A stretch of 64,000 bases of DNA from Bacteroides oleiciplenus YIT 12058 (GCF_000315485.1 NZ_JH992940.1:248001-312000); one strand, 5' to 3'; positions 11,756 to 21,783 are shown, numbered from the stretch's first letter. Numbers and translations: made by a program. Notes: generated by a model from the letters alone, not told the origin.

Positions 11756-12217
11756 TTATTTTTCGGGTTTGAATGTTTCGTATGTATTATCGTCGAAGAA
11801 AATTCTTATTTCGGTAATTTTCCTGGGAGGTCTTTCTTTGTATATAATCTCCTGTTTAACAATCTCTTTAGGCACATTTACTGGTGTTTCTGATGCGATT
11901 TCCTTGCGATTTTCTGCATGACTCGTAACTTCGGACGGATTTACGGCATTCTCAGCGAATAATGGATAGTCAAATCCGCTTTCGATAGAAGAGTCAGGCG
12001 TGTTACTCATTTCGCCTTCTCCGGTAAGTAACCATTCTAGGTTGATGTCATTATACCTTTGATGCAAGCGAAGAATAACTTCCGTACTTGGATACTTATT
12101 GCGGGGACCTAAGATATGTGAGATAGTAGCTTGAGCTACTCCAATACTTTCGGCGAATGCACCTGCGGTTAATCTTTCCCGCTCCATAATCATTTTGAAC
12201 CTATCTTTTATGCTCAT
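11756..12217 (-). CDS. XRE-family helix-turn-helix regulator
   Basis: The 153-residue protein has an N-terminal Cro/C1-type helix-turn-helix at about residues 5-65, with the recognition region SIGVAQATISHIL and the typical following segment INLEWLLTGEGEM. The rest (about 75-153) is low in hydrophobics and has no recognised domain. It is probably a DNA-binding repressor. The region just upstream holds a clear promoter and palindromes TACAATTGTA, one of which falls about where transcription would start, so autoregulation is a reasonable inference. Its target genes are unknown; the pyrKD genes follow on the same strand. Confidence 0.85.
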   Translation of the reverse strand: MSIKDRFKMIMERERLTAGAFAESIGVAQATISHILGPRNKYPSTEVILRLHQRYNDINLEWLLTGEGEMSNTPDSSIESGFDYPLFAENAVNPSEVTSHAENRKEIASETPVNVPKEIVKQEIIYKERPPRKITEIRIFFDDNTYETFKPEK

Positions 12218-12241
12218 ACTGTTGCGATATAGGTGTGAGTT

Positions 12242-12652
12242 TACAATTGTATTTTTTACTTTCGATTTACAAAAGTAAAAAAAAGAAGTTACAATAGCAA
12301 ATTAATTTTGTGAATTATGATATATTACAATGTTGATAATTAAATTTCAATTGTTATACGTACAATTGTAAATCTCTATTTTAACTGTATTGTAATCTTC
12401 TATTTATACTTTAATAAAATATTATATTTATATGATTATTAGTGGTATATGTTTGTGAAATAATGCTATTTATTACTGTTTTACAATTGTTTTTATGTTC
12501 AATCGTTACTATCTTAACTATTAGGTGATATGACATCTTTAATTGTACTGATTTTTAGTGAATTAGATCATAGCTATCATCTCGTTAACTCCTATCCTAT
12601 TAATTTTGTTATTTGGCTATTACTCCTTTGAAATTATATGTATTACAATTGT
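12242..12652. promoter_or_regulatory. Cluster of ACAATTGT palindromes (putative operator sites)
   Basis: The 10-base palindrome TACAATTGTA occurs at 12242-12251 and 12361-12370, and its 8-base core ACAATTGT again at 12483-12490 and 12645-12652. Partial copies (TTACAATRNN or their complements) lie at about 12289, 12325, 12348, 12390, 12538, 12705 and 12722. The first full site lies 25 bases upstream of the regulator start codon. Binding by that regulator is an inference from position. Confidence 0.5.
12270..12301 (-). promoter_or_regulatory. Promoter of the XRE regulator
   Basis: On the minus strand TTTG (12298-12301) is followed after 20 bases by TACTTTTG (12270-12277). Start of transcription is expected near 12263, close to the palindrome at 12242-12251. 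Confidence 0.6.
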
Positions 12653-13252
12653 GTATTGCAAGATGTTATTACCAATGTTATGTGTGAGAATGTAATTAGT
12701 ATTATTGTAATATATTATATATTACAACATTGATATTTTGTAGTTGAGAAAGCAACTATTTTCAGCTATACTGTGATTATGTTTGATGGGTAATCTTATT
12801 ATTATTAGAAATAATTTGTTACACTGAAATTAGAAAGCCTCAATGGTTCCCTCTAATACTCCTCGTAATTGGAAATCCTTGCTTTCTTTCCGTATAAACG
12901 GCTGTGGATTTGGATATTTTGAATTCTCAAAGGGATGTTTTGTCTGTATTTTATTGTTTTACAGTTGATTATACCTTTTTTCTAAGTCTGAGTTTTGCTC
13001 TATTCTAGAAAAATAATCCTATTTTTATTAAAGAATAGCATAATGATAGTAGAAACAGTGTTTTCTTCTCTATAATTACCTGATATGCTAATAATCAAAA
13101 TCTTCCTAAAGTGTTAGTTGAAGATTATATTTTACTGGTTTTCTGATTATTTTTTATATACCTTTACTCTCTTATTCATAAGAGGAAGTATACTATTTTT
13201 CTATAAAATCCTTGGATTCTAATGGAAATTAATAATGTATCTCTTAAAAATG

Positions 13253-13328
13253 GATGGTCTGTTTCATCCAAACAGATGGTCTGTTGATAGCTGATAGATG
13301 GTCTATTTAGGGTAAATAGACCATCTAT
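13253..13328. repeat. Triple GATGGTCT repeat with a 14-base hairpin
   Basis: GATGGTCT occurs three times in direct orientation (near 13253, 13275 and 13297). The third copy forms a perfect 14-base stem with AAATAGACCATCT across GGG (about 13296-13326), followed by ATTATTTT. It lies just beyond the holA stop and could end holA transcription only weakly, since on that strand the T run is poor. A related sequence is at 34359-34391. Confidence 0.6.
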
Positions 13329-13364
13329 TATTTTAGAGAAGTTTGTATGGTTCTGTTGTAGGAA

Positions 13365-14384
13365 TTAATGCAGGATTTTGAATACTAATTCACGGAGAAT
13401 ATCCCCATCGCTTAAGGAAGGATTGCCCACTCCTTTGGACTTTGCATCGGCATATCGTATTTCGCCAATAATCTGCATCGTCTTTACTCCGTTGTATCGG
13501 CGCATGGCGGCGAGATAATCTTTCGCCTGCCAAGGTGTTCTTAATCCCAGCATACTGGCGATGCCTTGCTCCGACTTTTCTGGGGCATAATATGCCAGCA
13601 TCAGATTGGAGAAGAATCCAAAAAGTAAAGATAAAGTCATTTGAATTGGATTCGTTTTAGGATTTTCCTCAAAATATTTTATTATTTTATTGGCTTTTAG
13701 AACGTCTTTTTCGACTAGGGCACTGCGTAATTCGAAGTTATTATAATCTTTGCTGATGCCGATATTCTTTTCTATCTGTTCAGGGGTGACACGTGTATGA
13801 CCTTTTGGAAGTGTGATAATCAGTTTTTCCAGTTCTCCGGTAAGGCGGCTAAGATCAGTTCCTACACAGTCCGCCAGCATGGCAGTGGCTTTAGGTTCCA
13901 CATCAATGCCTTTGCGTTTCATATAAGAGGTGATAAATGCCGGCAGTTGGGCATCCTTCACCTTTTTAGATTCGAACAAGACGCCGGCTTTTTCAATTTC
14001 GGCGGCCAGCTTCTTTCTCCGGTCTAGTACGCCATGTTTGTGACATATTACTAATATGGTGGAAAGCAAGGGTTTTTGGAGGTAGTAAGAAAGTTCTTCC
14101 ATATTGCGGATATTCTGCGCTTCTTTCACTACTACTACCTGGTGTTCGGACATCATTGGATAGCGCTTGGCGGCATTGATGACGGTGGCTATATCCACGT
14201 CTGCACCGTAAACGACGGTCAGGTTAAACTCCTTTTCCGTTTCCGTCAAGATGTTATTTGTAATATAGTCGGCAATGAGGTCGATGTAATAAGGTTCCTC
14301 GCCCATGAGATAATACACGGGGCGGTATTGCTTCGCTCTCAGTTCCTTAAGAATGTCGTCGCACGTGATTTCTTGTTTTGCCAT
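13365..14384 (-). CDS. holA: DNA polymerase III, delta subunit
   Basis: The 339-residue protein resembles the clamp-loader delta subunit, which opens the sliding clamp ring. It has the delta-type N-terminal AAA+-like fold without a functional Walker A motif, beginning with the family segment PVYYLMGEEPYYID (about residues 22-35). The middle has the TRVTPEQIEKNIG and NNFELRSAL segments, and the C-terminal collar domain follows. The gene ends the amn-holA pair, seven bases after amn, so they are probably co-transcribed. Confidence 0.88.
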   Translation of the reverse strand: MAKQEITCDDILKELRAKQYRPVYYLMGEEPYYIDLIADYITNNILTETEKEFNLTVVYGADVDIATVINAAKRYPMMSEHQVVVVKEAQNIRNMEELSYYLQKPLLSTILVICHKHGVLDRRKKLAAEIEKAGVLFESKKVKDAQLPAFITSYMKRKGIDVEPKATAMLADCVGTDLSRLTGELEKLIITLPKGHTRVTPEQIEKNIGISKDYNNFELRSALVEKDVLKANKIIKYFEENPKTNPIQMTLSLLFGFFSNLMLAYYAPEKSEQGIASMLGLRTPWQAKDYLAAMRRYNGVKTMQIIGEIRYADAKSKGVGNPSLSDGDILRELVFKILH

Positions 14385-14391
14385 ATTCGTT

Positions 14392-15168
14392 TTACCAGTC
14401 GAATTTCAGATGTTTTACGGTTTTCTTCTCGTCGATAATCATGCGCAGGGACGCAATGCCTATTTCTACATGTTCCGTCACATAGTTCTGGGTGACGAGG
14501 TTGTCACTTTTATCGGTTTTCACTCCTTCGGGTATCATGGGTTGGTCGGAAACCAGCAGAATGGCACCAGTTGGAATGTGATTGGCAAAACCGCAACTGA
14601 ACAAGGTTGCTGTTTCCATGTCGACAGCCATAGCCCGGGTTTTCTTGAGATATTCTTTAAACTCTTCATCGTGCTCCCAAATGCGGCGATTGGTGGTGTA
14701 TACGGTACCTGTCCAGTAGTCGCGGGCATGGTCGCGGATGGATGAAGACACAGCACGCTGCAGCATAAATGCCGGGAGGGCCGGTACTTCGGGCGGGAAG
14801 TAGTCGTTTGAGGTTCCTTCGCCACGGATGGCAGCGATAGGCAGGATAAGGTCCCCTATCCGGTTTTTCTTGTCAATTCCACCACACTTGCCCAAAAACA
14901 GGCAGGCTTTAGGCTGAATGGCACTTAGTAAATCCATGATAATAGCAGCATTAGGGCTTCCCATACCAAAGTTGATGATGGTCATGCCTTCAGCAGAAGC
15001 AGACGTCATATTAGCGTCCTTGCCAAGAACGGGCACATTGAATTTCTCTGCGAAAATATCCACATACTTGTTGAAGTTAGTCAACAGAATATACTCTCCA
15101 AAGTCCTCAAGTCTACGTTTTGTGTAACGAGGCAGCCAGTTAGCTACGATTTCTTGCTTTGTTTTCAT
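14392..15168 (-). CDS. amn: AMP nucleosidase / nucleoside phosphorylase-family protein
   Basis: The 258-residue protein belongs to the PNP/UDP phosphorylase superfamily. It matches the short AMP nucleosidase form found in Bacteroidetes: FGMGSPNAA (phosphate or ribose site), FLGKCGGID and the VDMETATLF signature with the ribose-binding methionine and glutamate. AMP nucleosidase cleaves AMP to adenine and ribose 5-phosphate. It lacks the extra N-terminal domain of the longer E. coli protein (about 484 residues). The AMP substrate is inferred from this likeness. holA follows closely on the same strand. Confidence 0.85.
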   Translation of the reverse strand: MKTKQEIVANWLPRYTKRRLEDFGEYILLTNFNKYVDIFAEKFNVPVLGKDANMTSASAEGMTIINFGMGSPNAAIIMDLLSAIQPKACLFLGKCGGIDKKNRIGDLILPIAAIRGEGTSNDYFPPEVPALPAFMLQRAVSSSIRDHARDYWTGTVYTTNRRIWEHDEEFKEYLKKTRAMAVDMETATLFSCGFANHIPTGAILLVSDQPMIPEGVKTDKSDNLVTQNYVTEHVEIGIASLRMIIDEKKTVKHLKFDW

Positions 15169-15187
15169 AAGATTTCATTAAATTTGT

Positions 15188-15230
15188 TCCCTAATACTTT
15201 TAGGGAGCGATTATTTAACTCACAAAAGTA
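15188..15230 (-). promoter_or_regulatory. Candidate -7 box and leader hairpin of amn
   Basis: The minus strand reads TACTTTTG at 15223-15230, matching TAnnTTTG. In the leader between it and the ATG lies a short stem CCCTAA/TTAGGG around 15190-15205. No -33 box is seen. Confidence 0.4.
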
Positions 15231-15303
15231 CAATAAAAAAGTAGAATCATGAAATTAAAACAACAACATTTCTTGCTGTTGTAATCACATATCCTATATA
15301 ATT

Positions 15304-15753
15304 ATGTTGTCATTAAATTTACCTGTATTCGATGCCAAAGTGGTGAACAGAGAAGGAAAACCAGCCATTTTTGATGTGATACGTCGTCGTTATGTGGCGC
15401 TTACGCCTGAAGAATGGGTACGCCAGCACTTTGTACATTTTCTCCTGAATCACAAAGGATACCCGCAAGCATTGATGGCAAACGAAGTGCAGGTACAACT
15501 GAATGGCACAAAAAAACGCTGTGACACTGTGCTTTACCGTCGAGATTTGACGGCACGGATGATTGTGGAGTACAAAGCTCCTGATATAGAAATCACTCAA
15601 GCGGTGTTCAATCAGATTACGCGCTATAATATGGTGTTGAAAGTAGATTATCTGGTTGTAAGTAATGGGCTTCAACATTATTGCTGCCGTATGGATTACG
15701 AAAAAAACAGTTATACTTTCCTACCAGATATACCTGATTATCAGTCATTATAA
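15304..15753 (+). CDS. Orphan HsdR N-terminal-like (PD-(D/E)xK) protein
   Basis: The 149-residue protein resembles the N-terminal nuclease domain of type I restriction R subunits as a stand-alone domain. A PD-(D/E)xK-like core is visible: C-D-T-V at about residues 76-79 supplies the acidic residue, and EYKAPD (about 92-97) the E-x-K. The motor, methylase and specificity subunits are absent from the neighbourhood, so it is not a restriction system. Its role, perhaps in DNA repair, is unknown. It diverges from amn and is followed by repeats carrying GGGTGTAGCC. Confidence 0.75.
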   Translation: MLSLNLPVFDAKVVNREGKPAIFDVIRRRYVALTPEEWVRQHFVHFLLNHKGYPQALMANEVQVQLNGTKKRCDTVLYRRDLTARMIVEYKAPDIEITQAVFNQITRYNMVLKVDYLVVSNGLQHYCCRMDYEKNSYTFLPDIPDYQSL

Positions 15754-15778
15754 GGTTGGCATTGTTATGGATAAAAAG

Positions 15779-15853
15779 GGCTACACCCTTTGCCCGGTAT
15801 GGTGTAGTCATATACCCAAAAGGGTGTAGCCATCCGATGCAAAGGGTGTAGCC
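15779..15853. repeat. Inverted repeats with GGGTGTAGCC core
   Basis: GGCTACACCCTTTGC (15779-15793) is an exact inverted copy of GCAAAGGGTGTAGCC (15839-15853). A further direct copy AAAGGGTGTAGCC lies near 15819-15832, and a partial one, ATGGTGTAG, near 15800. The element fills the gap between two convergent genes and can fold into a long stem. Confidence 0.65.
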
Positions 15854-15861
15854 TCTCCGAG

Positions 15862-18800
15862 TTACTCCTTTTTCTTAGTGAACCGCTCCTGCAACTTCTG
15901 CATCAATTCGTAGAAATTCGGGATATAAACCGTAGCAAGCAATGTGTTCAGTGCCATACCAAATACTACTGCGGCTCCCAAAGCGATACGGCTCTCTGCC
16001 CCTGCTCCTGTGGCAAAAAGCAAAGGCATCACACCGAGCACGAAGGCCAGTGATGTCATCAGGATGGGGCGCAAACGGATATGTCCGGCTTGGAATGCTG
16101 CATCACGGATGGAATTTCCTTCTGCGCGGAAGTCGCGGGCAAACTCTACAATCAGGATACCATTCTTTGCAGATAGTGCCACAAGCAAGATGATACCGAT
16201 TTGTGTGTAGATGCTGACTGGCGTTCCCATCACTAGGCAGCCAATCATTGCTCCTAACAGTGCCACTGGAAGTCCCATGACTGCAGATACCGGACTTGTC
16301 CAACTTTCATATTGCGCCGCCAGTACCAGGAATGCAACCAGCAAAGCCATCACCAGTACGGTGCTTGTAGTTGTTCCCGCCTGAGTTTCCTGATAGGCAA
16401 CCGAAGTCCATTCATATCCAAACTCATCACCCAGTTGTTCCCGGAAGAGCTCTTCCATCTGCTGTATAGCTTCTCCCGAGCTACTTCCCGGCATCACATT
16501 GCAAGTGACGGAGGCTGTGGAATACATATTATATCGATTAATCTGATCCATACCTAGTTGCTCTTCCACTTTAGTGAAAGCTGAGAACGGTACCATCTCT
16601 CCTGCTGCATTCGGCACGCTCAACTTCAAGACATCATCAATAACCCGCTGTGCATGGTCTCGCGCACCAAGTTTTACCTGATAAATACGTCCGAATTCAA
16701 CGAAATCATTTACATAGGCCGCTCCCATGTAGTATCCCAATGTGGTGAAAACACTATTTAATGGAATGCCCATCAACTGTACCTTATCACGGTCGATATT
16801 CAAGAAATACTGCGGCACATTGGCTTGGTATTGACTGCTGACACTGGCCAATGCGGGTTTCGTGTGATACGTTGCCATCAGTGTTGCTACGGCGCGTTGC
16901 ATTTCTGTTGCACCCAGATTCTTTCTATCTTCCAGTTGCAACTGCAGTCCGCCGGTAGTACCCAAGCCGGGAATGGCCGGAGGAACCATGGCAAATACTT
17001 CTGCCTCCTGTATGCCATAAGCCTGTGCATTAAAACGGTTGACGACTGCCTGTGCGGTGTGTTCCTTGCCTTTGCGTTCGTCCCAGTTTTTCAGAATCAC
17101 GAAATAGGTTCCGGAATTACTTTGTTCCCCGCCCCCCATCACGGAGAATCCGGATATGCCAATGTAGTTTTTCACTTCGGGATAGCTGTTGAGAATCTCA
17201 TTAATCTCCCGTCCCACAGCTTCCGTCCGCTCCAGACTTGATGCGGGTGGCAACTGCACTACAGCAAGGAAATATCCGTCATCTTCTTCAGGAATGAATG
17301 TACTGGGCCACTTGATGAACAAGACGACTGCCAGAGCCGTAAACACTGCATAAGAGAGAAGTGCAGCGCCCGGACGACGGAGCAGCCATCCCACAATCCT
17401 GTCATATGTTCCCTGCGTCTTGTCGTATACCAAGTTGAATCCCCGGAAGAGCGGTGACTTGGCAGGTTTGGTGGGCTGCAATATCAGGGCACACAATGCC
17501 GGAGTCAGCGTCAATGAGTTTATACCACTCAATACGGTACTGGCGGCAATGGTCAGTGCAAATTGTTTGTAAAGTTGTCCCGAAATACCACTAATGAGCA
17601 TTGTAGGGATGAATACGGCAAGCAATACTAGTACTACACCCACAATTGGACCGGTAATCTCTCCCATTGCCTTGGTTACTGCTTCCCGGGCGCTGTATTG
17701 TCCGGTGTCGAGCAATCGGCTCGAATTTTCTACCACCACAATGGCATCATCCACCACAATGGCTACGGCGAGTATTAACCCGAAGAGTGTCAGCGTATTG
17801 ATGGAGAAACCGAACAATGCCATCACGGCCAATGTACCGATGAGTGACACTGGGATTGTGATACAGGGAATGATGACTGCCCGCCAATTTTGCAGGAAAA
17901 GGAAAATGACAAGTACCACAAGTAAGGTTGTTTCCAGGAAAGTCACCAGCACCTCGTCCACCGAAGCATGAATGACATCTGTCGTATCCAGCGTCACACT
18001 ATAATCTATACCTTGGGGAAAGGATTGCGACAGTTCCTGCATCTTGGCACGTACCCCTTTGGAAACATCCAACGAGTTGGAACCGGGTTGCTGATAGATG
18101 GCAATGGCGGCAGTCGGCTGTCCGTTCAGTCGGGAAACGACGTTATAGGATGCCGAACCGAGGTCGATGTGCGCCACATCTCTCAGGCGAAGCACCCGCC
18201 CACCTGTTTCGGTGCGCAGGATGATGTTGCCGAACTCTTCAGGAGAAGAGAGCCGCCCCTTCACCGTAAGAGTGTATTGATAGGCAGGTGAACCGTTGTT
18301 GCCGGATACTTCAGTTGCGGGAAGAGGTTGTCCGATTGTGCCGGCGCTGACTTCGACATTCTGCGCCTGTATGGCCTGGTATACATCAGATGCGGAAAGG
18401 TTGCGGATGCGTAGCGCTGCCGGATCCAGCCAGATACGCATGGAGTAGTCGCCCGCTCCCATCACATTGACAGCACCTACACCGGGTACACGCGTCAATT
18501 GGTCGGCAAGGTTCAGCGTGGCATAATTGCTGAGATAAAGTCCATCGTATTCTTTATTGTCTGATGTCATTGTAAGGAACATAACAATATTTGACGACTG
18601 TTTCTGTACCGTCACCCCCTGCACCACAACCGGTGTCGGCAGAGAAGCCTGTGCCACACTGACACGGTTCTGCACTTGTACAGTGGCCATGTCGATGTCC
18701 GTTCCTACAGCAAAGGTGATGGTCAGCGAATAAGCACCGGACGAAGAAGAATTGGATGACATGTAAAGCATGCCGTCCACGCCGTTCACTTGCTGTTCAA

Positions 18801-18996
18801 TAGGTATACCTACGGTTTGTGCCACCGTCTGGGCATTGGCTCCCGGATATACGGCGCTGACCTGTACGGTTGGCGGGGTAATCTCCGGATACTGCGCGAT
18901 AGGCAGTATGCCCAGCGTAACCAGTCCTGCCACTACAATCAGTAGTGCCAGCACAGTGGCAAAGATGGGACGGTTTATGAAGAATTTTGAGAACAT
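15862..18996 (-). CDS. RND multidrug efflux pump, inner-membrane transporter (AcrB/HAE1 family)
   Basis: The 1044-residue protein has the full length and architecture of proton-driven AcrB-type pumps: TM1, a large porter loop, a block of five further TM segments, a second loop and the final TM block. The proton-relay pair D416-D417 lies in TM4 ([11 protein letters not shown]), and the matching lysine in TM10 is in ALSAKNGI. The signatures [10 protein letters not shown] and [10 protein letters not shown] are those of the hydrophobe-amphiphile class. It is the last gene of an operon with its outer-membrane and adaptor partners, 38 bases after the adaptor. Its substrates cannot be told from sequence. 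Confidence 0.95.
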   Translation of the reverse strand: MFSKFFINRPIFATVLALLIVVAGLVTLGILPIAQYPEITPPTVQVSAVYPGANAQTVAQTVGIPIEQQVNGVDGMLYMSSNSSSSGAYSLTITFAVGTDIDMATVQVQNRVSVAQASLPTPVVVQGVTVQKQSSNIVMFLTMTSDNKEYDGLYLSNYATLNLADQLTRVPGVGAVNVMGAGDYSMRIWLDPAALRIRNLSASDVYQAIQAQNVEVSAGTIGQPLPATEVSGNNGSPAYQYTLTVKGRLSSPEEFGNIILRTETGGRVLRLRDVAHIDLGSASYNVVSRLNGQPTAAIAIYQQPGSNSLDVSKGVRAKMQELSQSFPQGIDYSVTLDTTDVIHASVDEVLVTFLETTLLVVLVIFLFLQNWRAVIIPCITIPVSLIGTLAVMALFGFSINTLTLFGLILAVAIVVDDAIVVVENSSRLLDTGQYSAREAVTKAMGEITGPIVGVVLVLLAVFIPTMLISGISGQLYKQFALTIAASTVLSGINSLTLTPALCALILQPTKPAKSPLFRGFNLVYDKTQGTYDRIVGWLLRRPGAALLSYAVFTALAVVLFIKWPSTFIPEEDDGYFLAVVQLPPASSLERTEAVGREINEILNSYPEVKNYIGISGFSVMGGGEQSNSGTYFVILKNWDERKGKEHTAQAVVNRFNAQAYGIQEAEVFAMVPPAIPGLGTTGGLQLQLEDRKNLGATEMQRAVATLMATYHTKPALASVSSQYQANVPQYFLNIDRDKVQLMGIPLNSVFTTLGYYMGAAYVNDFVEFGRIYQVKLGARDHAQRVIDDVLKLSVPNAAGEMVPFSAFTKVEEQLGMDQINRYNMYSTASVTCNVMPGSSSGEAIQQMEELFREQLGDEFGYEWTSVAYQETQAGTTTSTVLVMALLVAFLVLAAQYESWTSPVSAVMGLPVALLGAMIGCLVMGTPVSIYTQIGIILLVALSAKNGILIVEFARDFRAEGNSIRDAAFQAGHIRLRPILMTSLAFVLGVMPLLFATGAGAESRIALGAAVVFGMALNTLLATVYIPNFYELMQKLQERFTKKKE

Positions 18997-19034
18997 GAGT
19001 GTTAAGGTTTAGTTGTTAACTATTTAGTTATTAA

Positions 19035-20153
19035 TTACTTGTTGATAGGTTTTATTCTCATCCCATCCCGCACTTTCATCAGTGCTTTGGTCACATAGCG
19101 TTGGTGCGGAGAGATTCCACTGGTTACTTGCCGGAGGGTATCATCTATCAGTTGGCCCACCTCAATATGGCGGTAACGGACTATGTTGGAATCATTTACT
19201 ATGTATACGTATTTTCCTAACTGGTCGGTGCCGATGGAAGCTTCCGGAACGAGCACTGCATGTTGCTCTTTGCCGTATGGCAGAGTAATGCTGACGTATA
19301 ATCCGCTTTTCAATAATCCTTTGGGATTATCCAATCGGGCACGCAGGTTCAGGGTTCCGGTGTTCAAGTCCACGTTGGGAGCAAAGTAATCTAATGTGGC
19401 AGGATAAGGCTGTATATTATTCTCACCCAGGTTAACGGTGACTTGTCTCGGCAGTGTGTCCTTTTGTTGGGTCGCTCCTTGTTGCATCAGCATGGCAAGC
19501 CATTGATTGTCAGCGATGTTGAAGTATGTATATAGCAGATCATCCTTATAAATAGTGGCAAGGGTGACAGGTTGCACACTACCGCCTACATAACTGCCTG
19601 CATCTACTTGATTACGGCTGACAGTTCCATCGAATGGTGCACGCACCGTGCAGTAACTCAGATTGGTGCGTGCCGTATTCAGTGCTGCTTCAGCATTACT
19701 CACTGCCGCTTGCGAAGTGGCAACATTGGACTTAGACTGTAGCACTTGTATCTGGCTTACAGCATCGCTTTTGACAGCTTCCAGCATACGCGAGTAGTTG
19801 TTTTGGGCATATTCCAGATTAGCTCGGGCAGTGTTCAGTTCAGCTTCCGCCTGCTCCACATTGTCCTGGTAGATAGTTGGTTCAATGACGAACAGCACTT
19901 GTCCTTTCTTTACTCTGCTTCCGGGAGCATAGGCAATGGTTTGCAGGGTTCCGTTTACGCGTGCCACCAGGTCAACGGTTTTTTCAGAACTGAGGTAACC
20001 CGGATACTCTTTGGTCAGCGTGATATCTTTCACCACAGGAAGGGCTACGCTTATCTCAGGAATGGGCATTGCTGTGCGTGCCGTTTCTTTTTTCTCCCCG
20101 CACCCCGCCAATAGCGGAATAAGTGCAAGGGTGATATACATTCTATTTCTCAT
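19035..20153 (-). CDS. RND efflux periplasmic adaptor (membrane fusion protein)
   Basis: The 372-residue protein is an AcrA/MexA-like adaptor linking the pump to the outer-membrane channel. A lipoprotein signal ends at C18 in LLAGCGEK. A split biotinyl-lipoyl domain surrounds an alpha-helical hairpin at about residues 95-170 (coiled-coil, rich in Ala, Gln and Asn). The segment NLSYCTVRAPFDGTVS (about 163-178) is the family hallmark. Beta-barrel and membrane-proximal domains follow. It is the middle gene of the operon, 43 bases after the outer-membrane factor gene. Confidence 0.93.
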   Translation of the reverse strand: MRNRMYITLALIPLLAGCGEKKETARTAMPIPEISVALPVVKDITLTKEYPGYLSSEKTVDLVARVNGTLQTIAYAPGSRVKKGQVLFVIEPTIYQDNVEQAEAELNTARANLEYAQNNYSRMLEAVKSDAVSQIQVLQSKSNVATSQAAVSNAEAALNTARTNLSYCTVRAPFDGTVSRNQVDAGSYVGGSVQPVTLATIYKDDLLYTYFNIADNQWLAMLMQQGATQQKDTLPRQVTVNLGENNIQPYPATLDYFAPNVDLNTGTLNLRARLDNPKGLLKSGLYVSITLPYGKEQHAVLVPEASIGTDQLGKYVYIVNDSNIVRYRHIEVGQLIDDTLRQVTSGISPHQRYVTKALMKVRDGMRIKPINK

Positions 20154-20196
20154 ATATGGTTATGGTTTAGGAATTAATCTAAGTTGTTCATCTTCT

Positions 20197-21633
20197 TTAT
20201 TTCTCTGTATATCCTCCTCCCAGTGCCTGATATAATGACACCAGATACAGCAATGAGTCGCCTTCCGCCTGCACCAGTTGATTTTCGTAGGTCAACAATG
20301 ACCGTAGCGCATCCAGTACATTCTGGAAAGGACTTAGCCCTTGTTTATAAAGCTCAAGAGAGAGTTTCAATGTCTCTTGTCCTTGATTTCTCACTTCACG
20401 GAGGGCAACAATCTGCTTGATGGAGTTCCGGTAATTGTTCATCGCGTTGTCCGTCTCCTGTACGGCGGTGAGCACTGTCTCGTTGAAGCTGTGCACTGCC
20501 TCGTCCAGTTGTGCGCGTGCCTGCTTGGTGGCGTTCACCAACTTTGTTCCGCTGAACAAAGTCCAACTGATGGTAGGGGCAATTTCAAACGTCATGCTTT
20601 TCCGTCTGGTCAGGTCTTTCAAGTCACGGGAGGCATATCCCACAGAACCTTTTAGAAATACTTGTGGCAACCAGTCGCTCTTACTTGCTCCCAGCAGTGC
20701 AGCCTGTGCATTGACCTGTCTCTCTGCCTGACGAACATCCGGGCGGCGGAGTAATAAATCAGCAGGTATCCCTACTCCAACCGGTTCCATATAATCAGGT
20801 AGTTTTCCGGTTTTCTCCAGCATCGGGCGAAGTTTCTGAGGATAAGTTCCTAATAATATTGCCAGTGAATTGATGTATTGGCTGATCCCGGATTCAAGTT
20901 GCGGAATGGATGCTTTTGTGCTGTAATACACAGATTTAGCTTGTGCTACATCCAGCTTTGATACAAGTCCTGTGTTGTATCGCACTTCGGTGATATTGAG
21001 CACTTCTTCCTGTATCCGGCAGTTGTGGGTTACCACCTGTAGTTCCTGTTGTAGTTCCCTCAGGTTAATGTAGGCGGAAGCAATTTGTGCACAGAGGGAT
21101 ATCTGTACCGAGATGTACTCTTCCCGACTGGCGCGGAAGGTTTCCCGTTGTGCTTTCACTCGCTGGCGGATACTTCCGAATATATCCAGTTCCCAACTGG
21201 CATTCAGTGAAGCATCATAATAATGAGCGATGGATTGCGGCAATTCACTGGTATTGCCGCTACTCTGCTGCCGGAGCCATCCGGCATTCAAGCTAATGGA
21301 AGGAAAAAAGTTGCTGCGCTCCATTCGCAGACTGGCGCGTGCTTGTTCCATGCGGTCTATGGCGGCCAGTACGGAATAGTTTTCTCCTGATGCCACGCTG
21401 ATAAGTGAATCCAGCATTGGGTCGTTGAATGCTTTCCACCACTGGTCGTCTACGGGTAATATCTGTCCACTGAACAAGTCAGCATCTGCAGAAGCCGCAG
21501 TGGAAGAAGGAATAGTCGTACTTCCCCAACTTCGGGGCAGTGGCTTTTCCAGATAACGGTCACCATTCTGCGCAGTGGCGGCAGAACATAGACATAATAA
21601 GAGCAGTGTACTGCCCCAAGCTTTAATCTTCAT
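20197..21633 (-). CDS. Outer-membrane efflux channel (TolC/OprM, NodT family)
   Basis: The 478-residue protein has a signal peptide ending near SAATA-QN and two repeats of the outer-membrane efflux fold, with long amphipathic helices rich in Gln and Ala. The segments DLLLRRPDVRQAERQVNA (about residues 293-310) and ISWTLFSGTKL are typical. Unlike many OprM proteins, no lipobox cysteine is seen at the signal cleavage site. It is the first gene of the operon and would form the exit duct for the pump encoded downstream. Confidence 0.93.
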   Translation of the reverse strand: MKIKAWGSTLLLLCLCSAATAQNGDRYLEKPLPRSWGSTTIPSSTAASADADLFSGQILPVDDQWWKAFNDPMLDSLISVASGENYSVLAAIDRMEQARASLRMERSNFFPSISLNAGWLRQQSSGNTSELPQSIAHYYDASLNASWELDIFGSIRQRVKAQRETFRASREEYISVQISLCAQIASAYINLRELQQELQVVTHNCRIQEEVLNITEVRYNTGLVSKLDVAQAKSVYYSTKASIPQLESGISQYINSLAILLGTYPQKLRPMLEKTGKLPDYMEPVGVGIPADLLLRRPDVRQAERQVNAQAALLGASKSDWLPQVFLKGSVGYASRDLKDLTRRKSMTFEIAPTISWTLFSGTKLVNATKQARAQLDEAVHSFNETVLTAVQETDNAMNNYRNSIKQIVALREVRNQGQETLKLSLELYKQGLSPFQNVLDALRSLLTYENQLVQAEGDSLLYLVSLYQALGGGYTEK

Positions 21634-21723
21634 AGGTTTAGGTCATTTTTGTGATATTAGGTATCATAACAACTTAAACCTTTGTTTGTTTATGGTAGTT
21701 TTGTGATTAGGGAATAAAACAAA

Positions 21724-21762
21724 CTGCCCCTGTAAGCAATATCATAATGCTTACAGGGGCAG
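21724..21762 (-). terminator. Terminator of the zinc-ribbon protein gene
   Basis: CTGCCCCTGTAAGCA and TGCTTACAGGGGCAG form a perfect 15-base stem with a nine-base loop. On the minus strand it is followed by TTTGTTTT. Confidence 0.82.
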
Positions 21763-21783
21763 CTCTATTGAATAACTTACGGA

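Larger units (their letters stand above)
12218..13364. other. AT-rich gene-free region
   Basis: About 1.15 kb without a credible protein gene on either strand. It holds the regulator promoter, the ACAATTGT cluster in its first half, and a repeat with a terminator-like hairpin at its right end. The remainder (about 12750-13240) is plain AT-rich sequence in which I see nothing further; a small RNA cannot be excluded. Confidence 0.7.

Noticed and set aside
15304..15753. Type I restriction-modification system
   Set aside because: Only the HsdR N-terminal-like domain is present; helicase motor, HsdM and HsdS are all missing.
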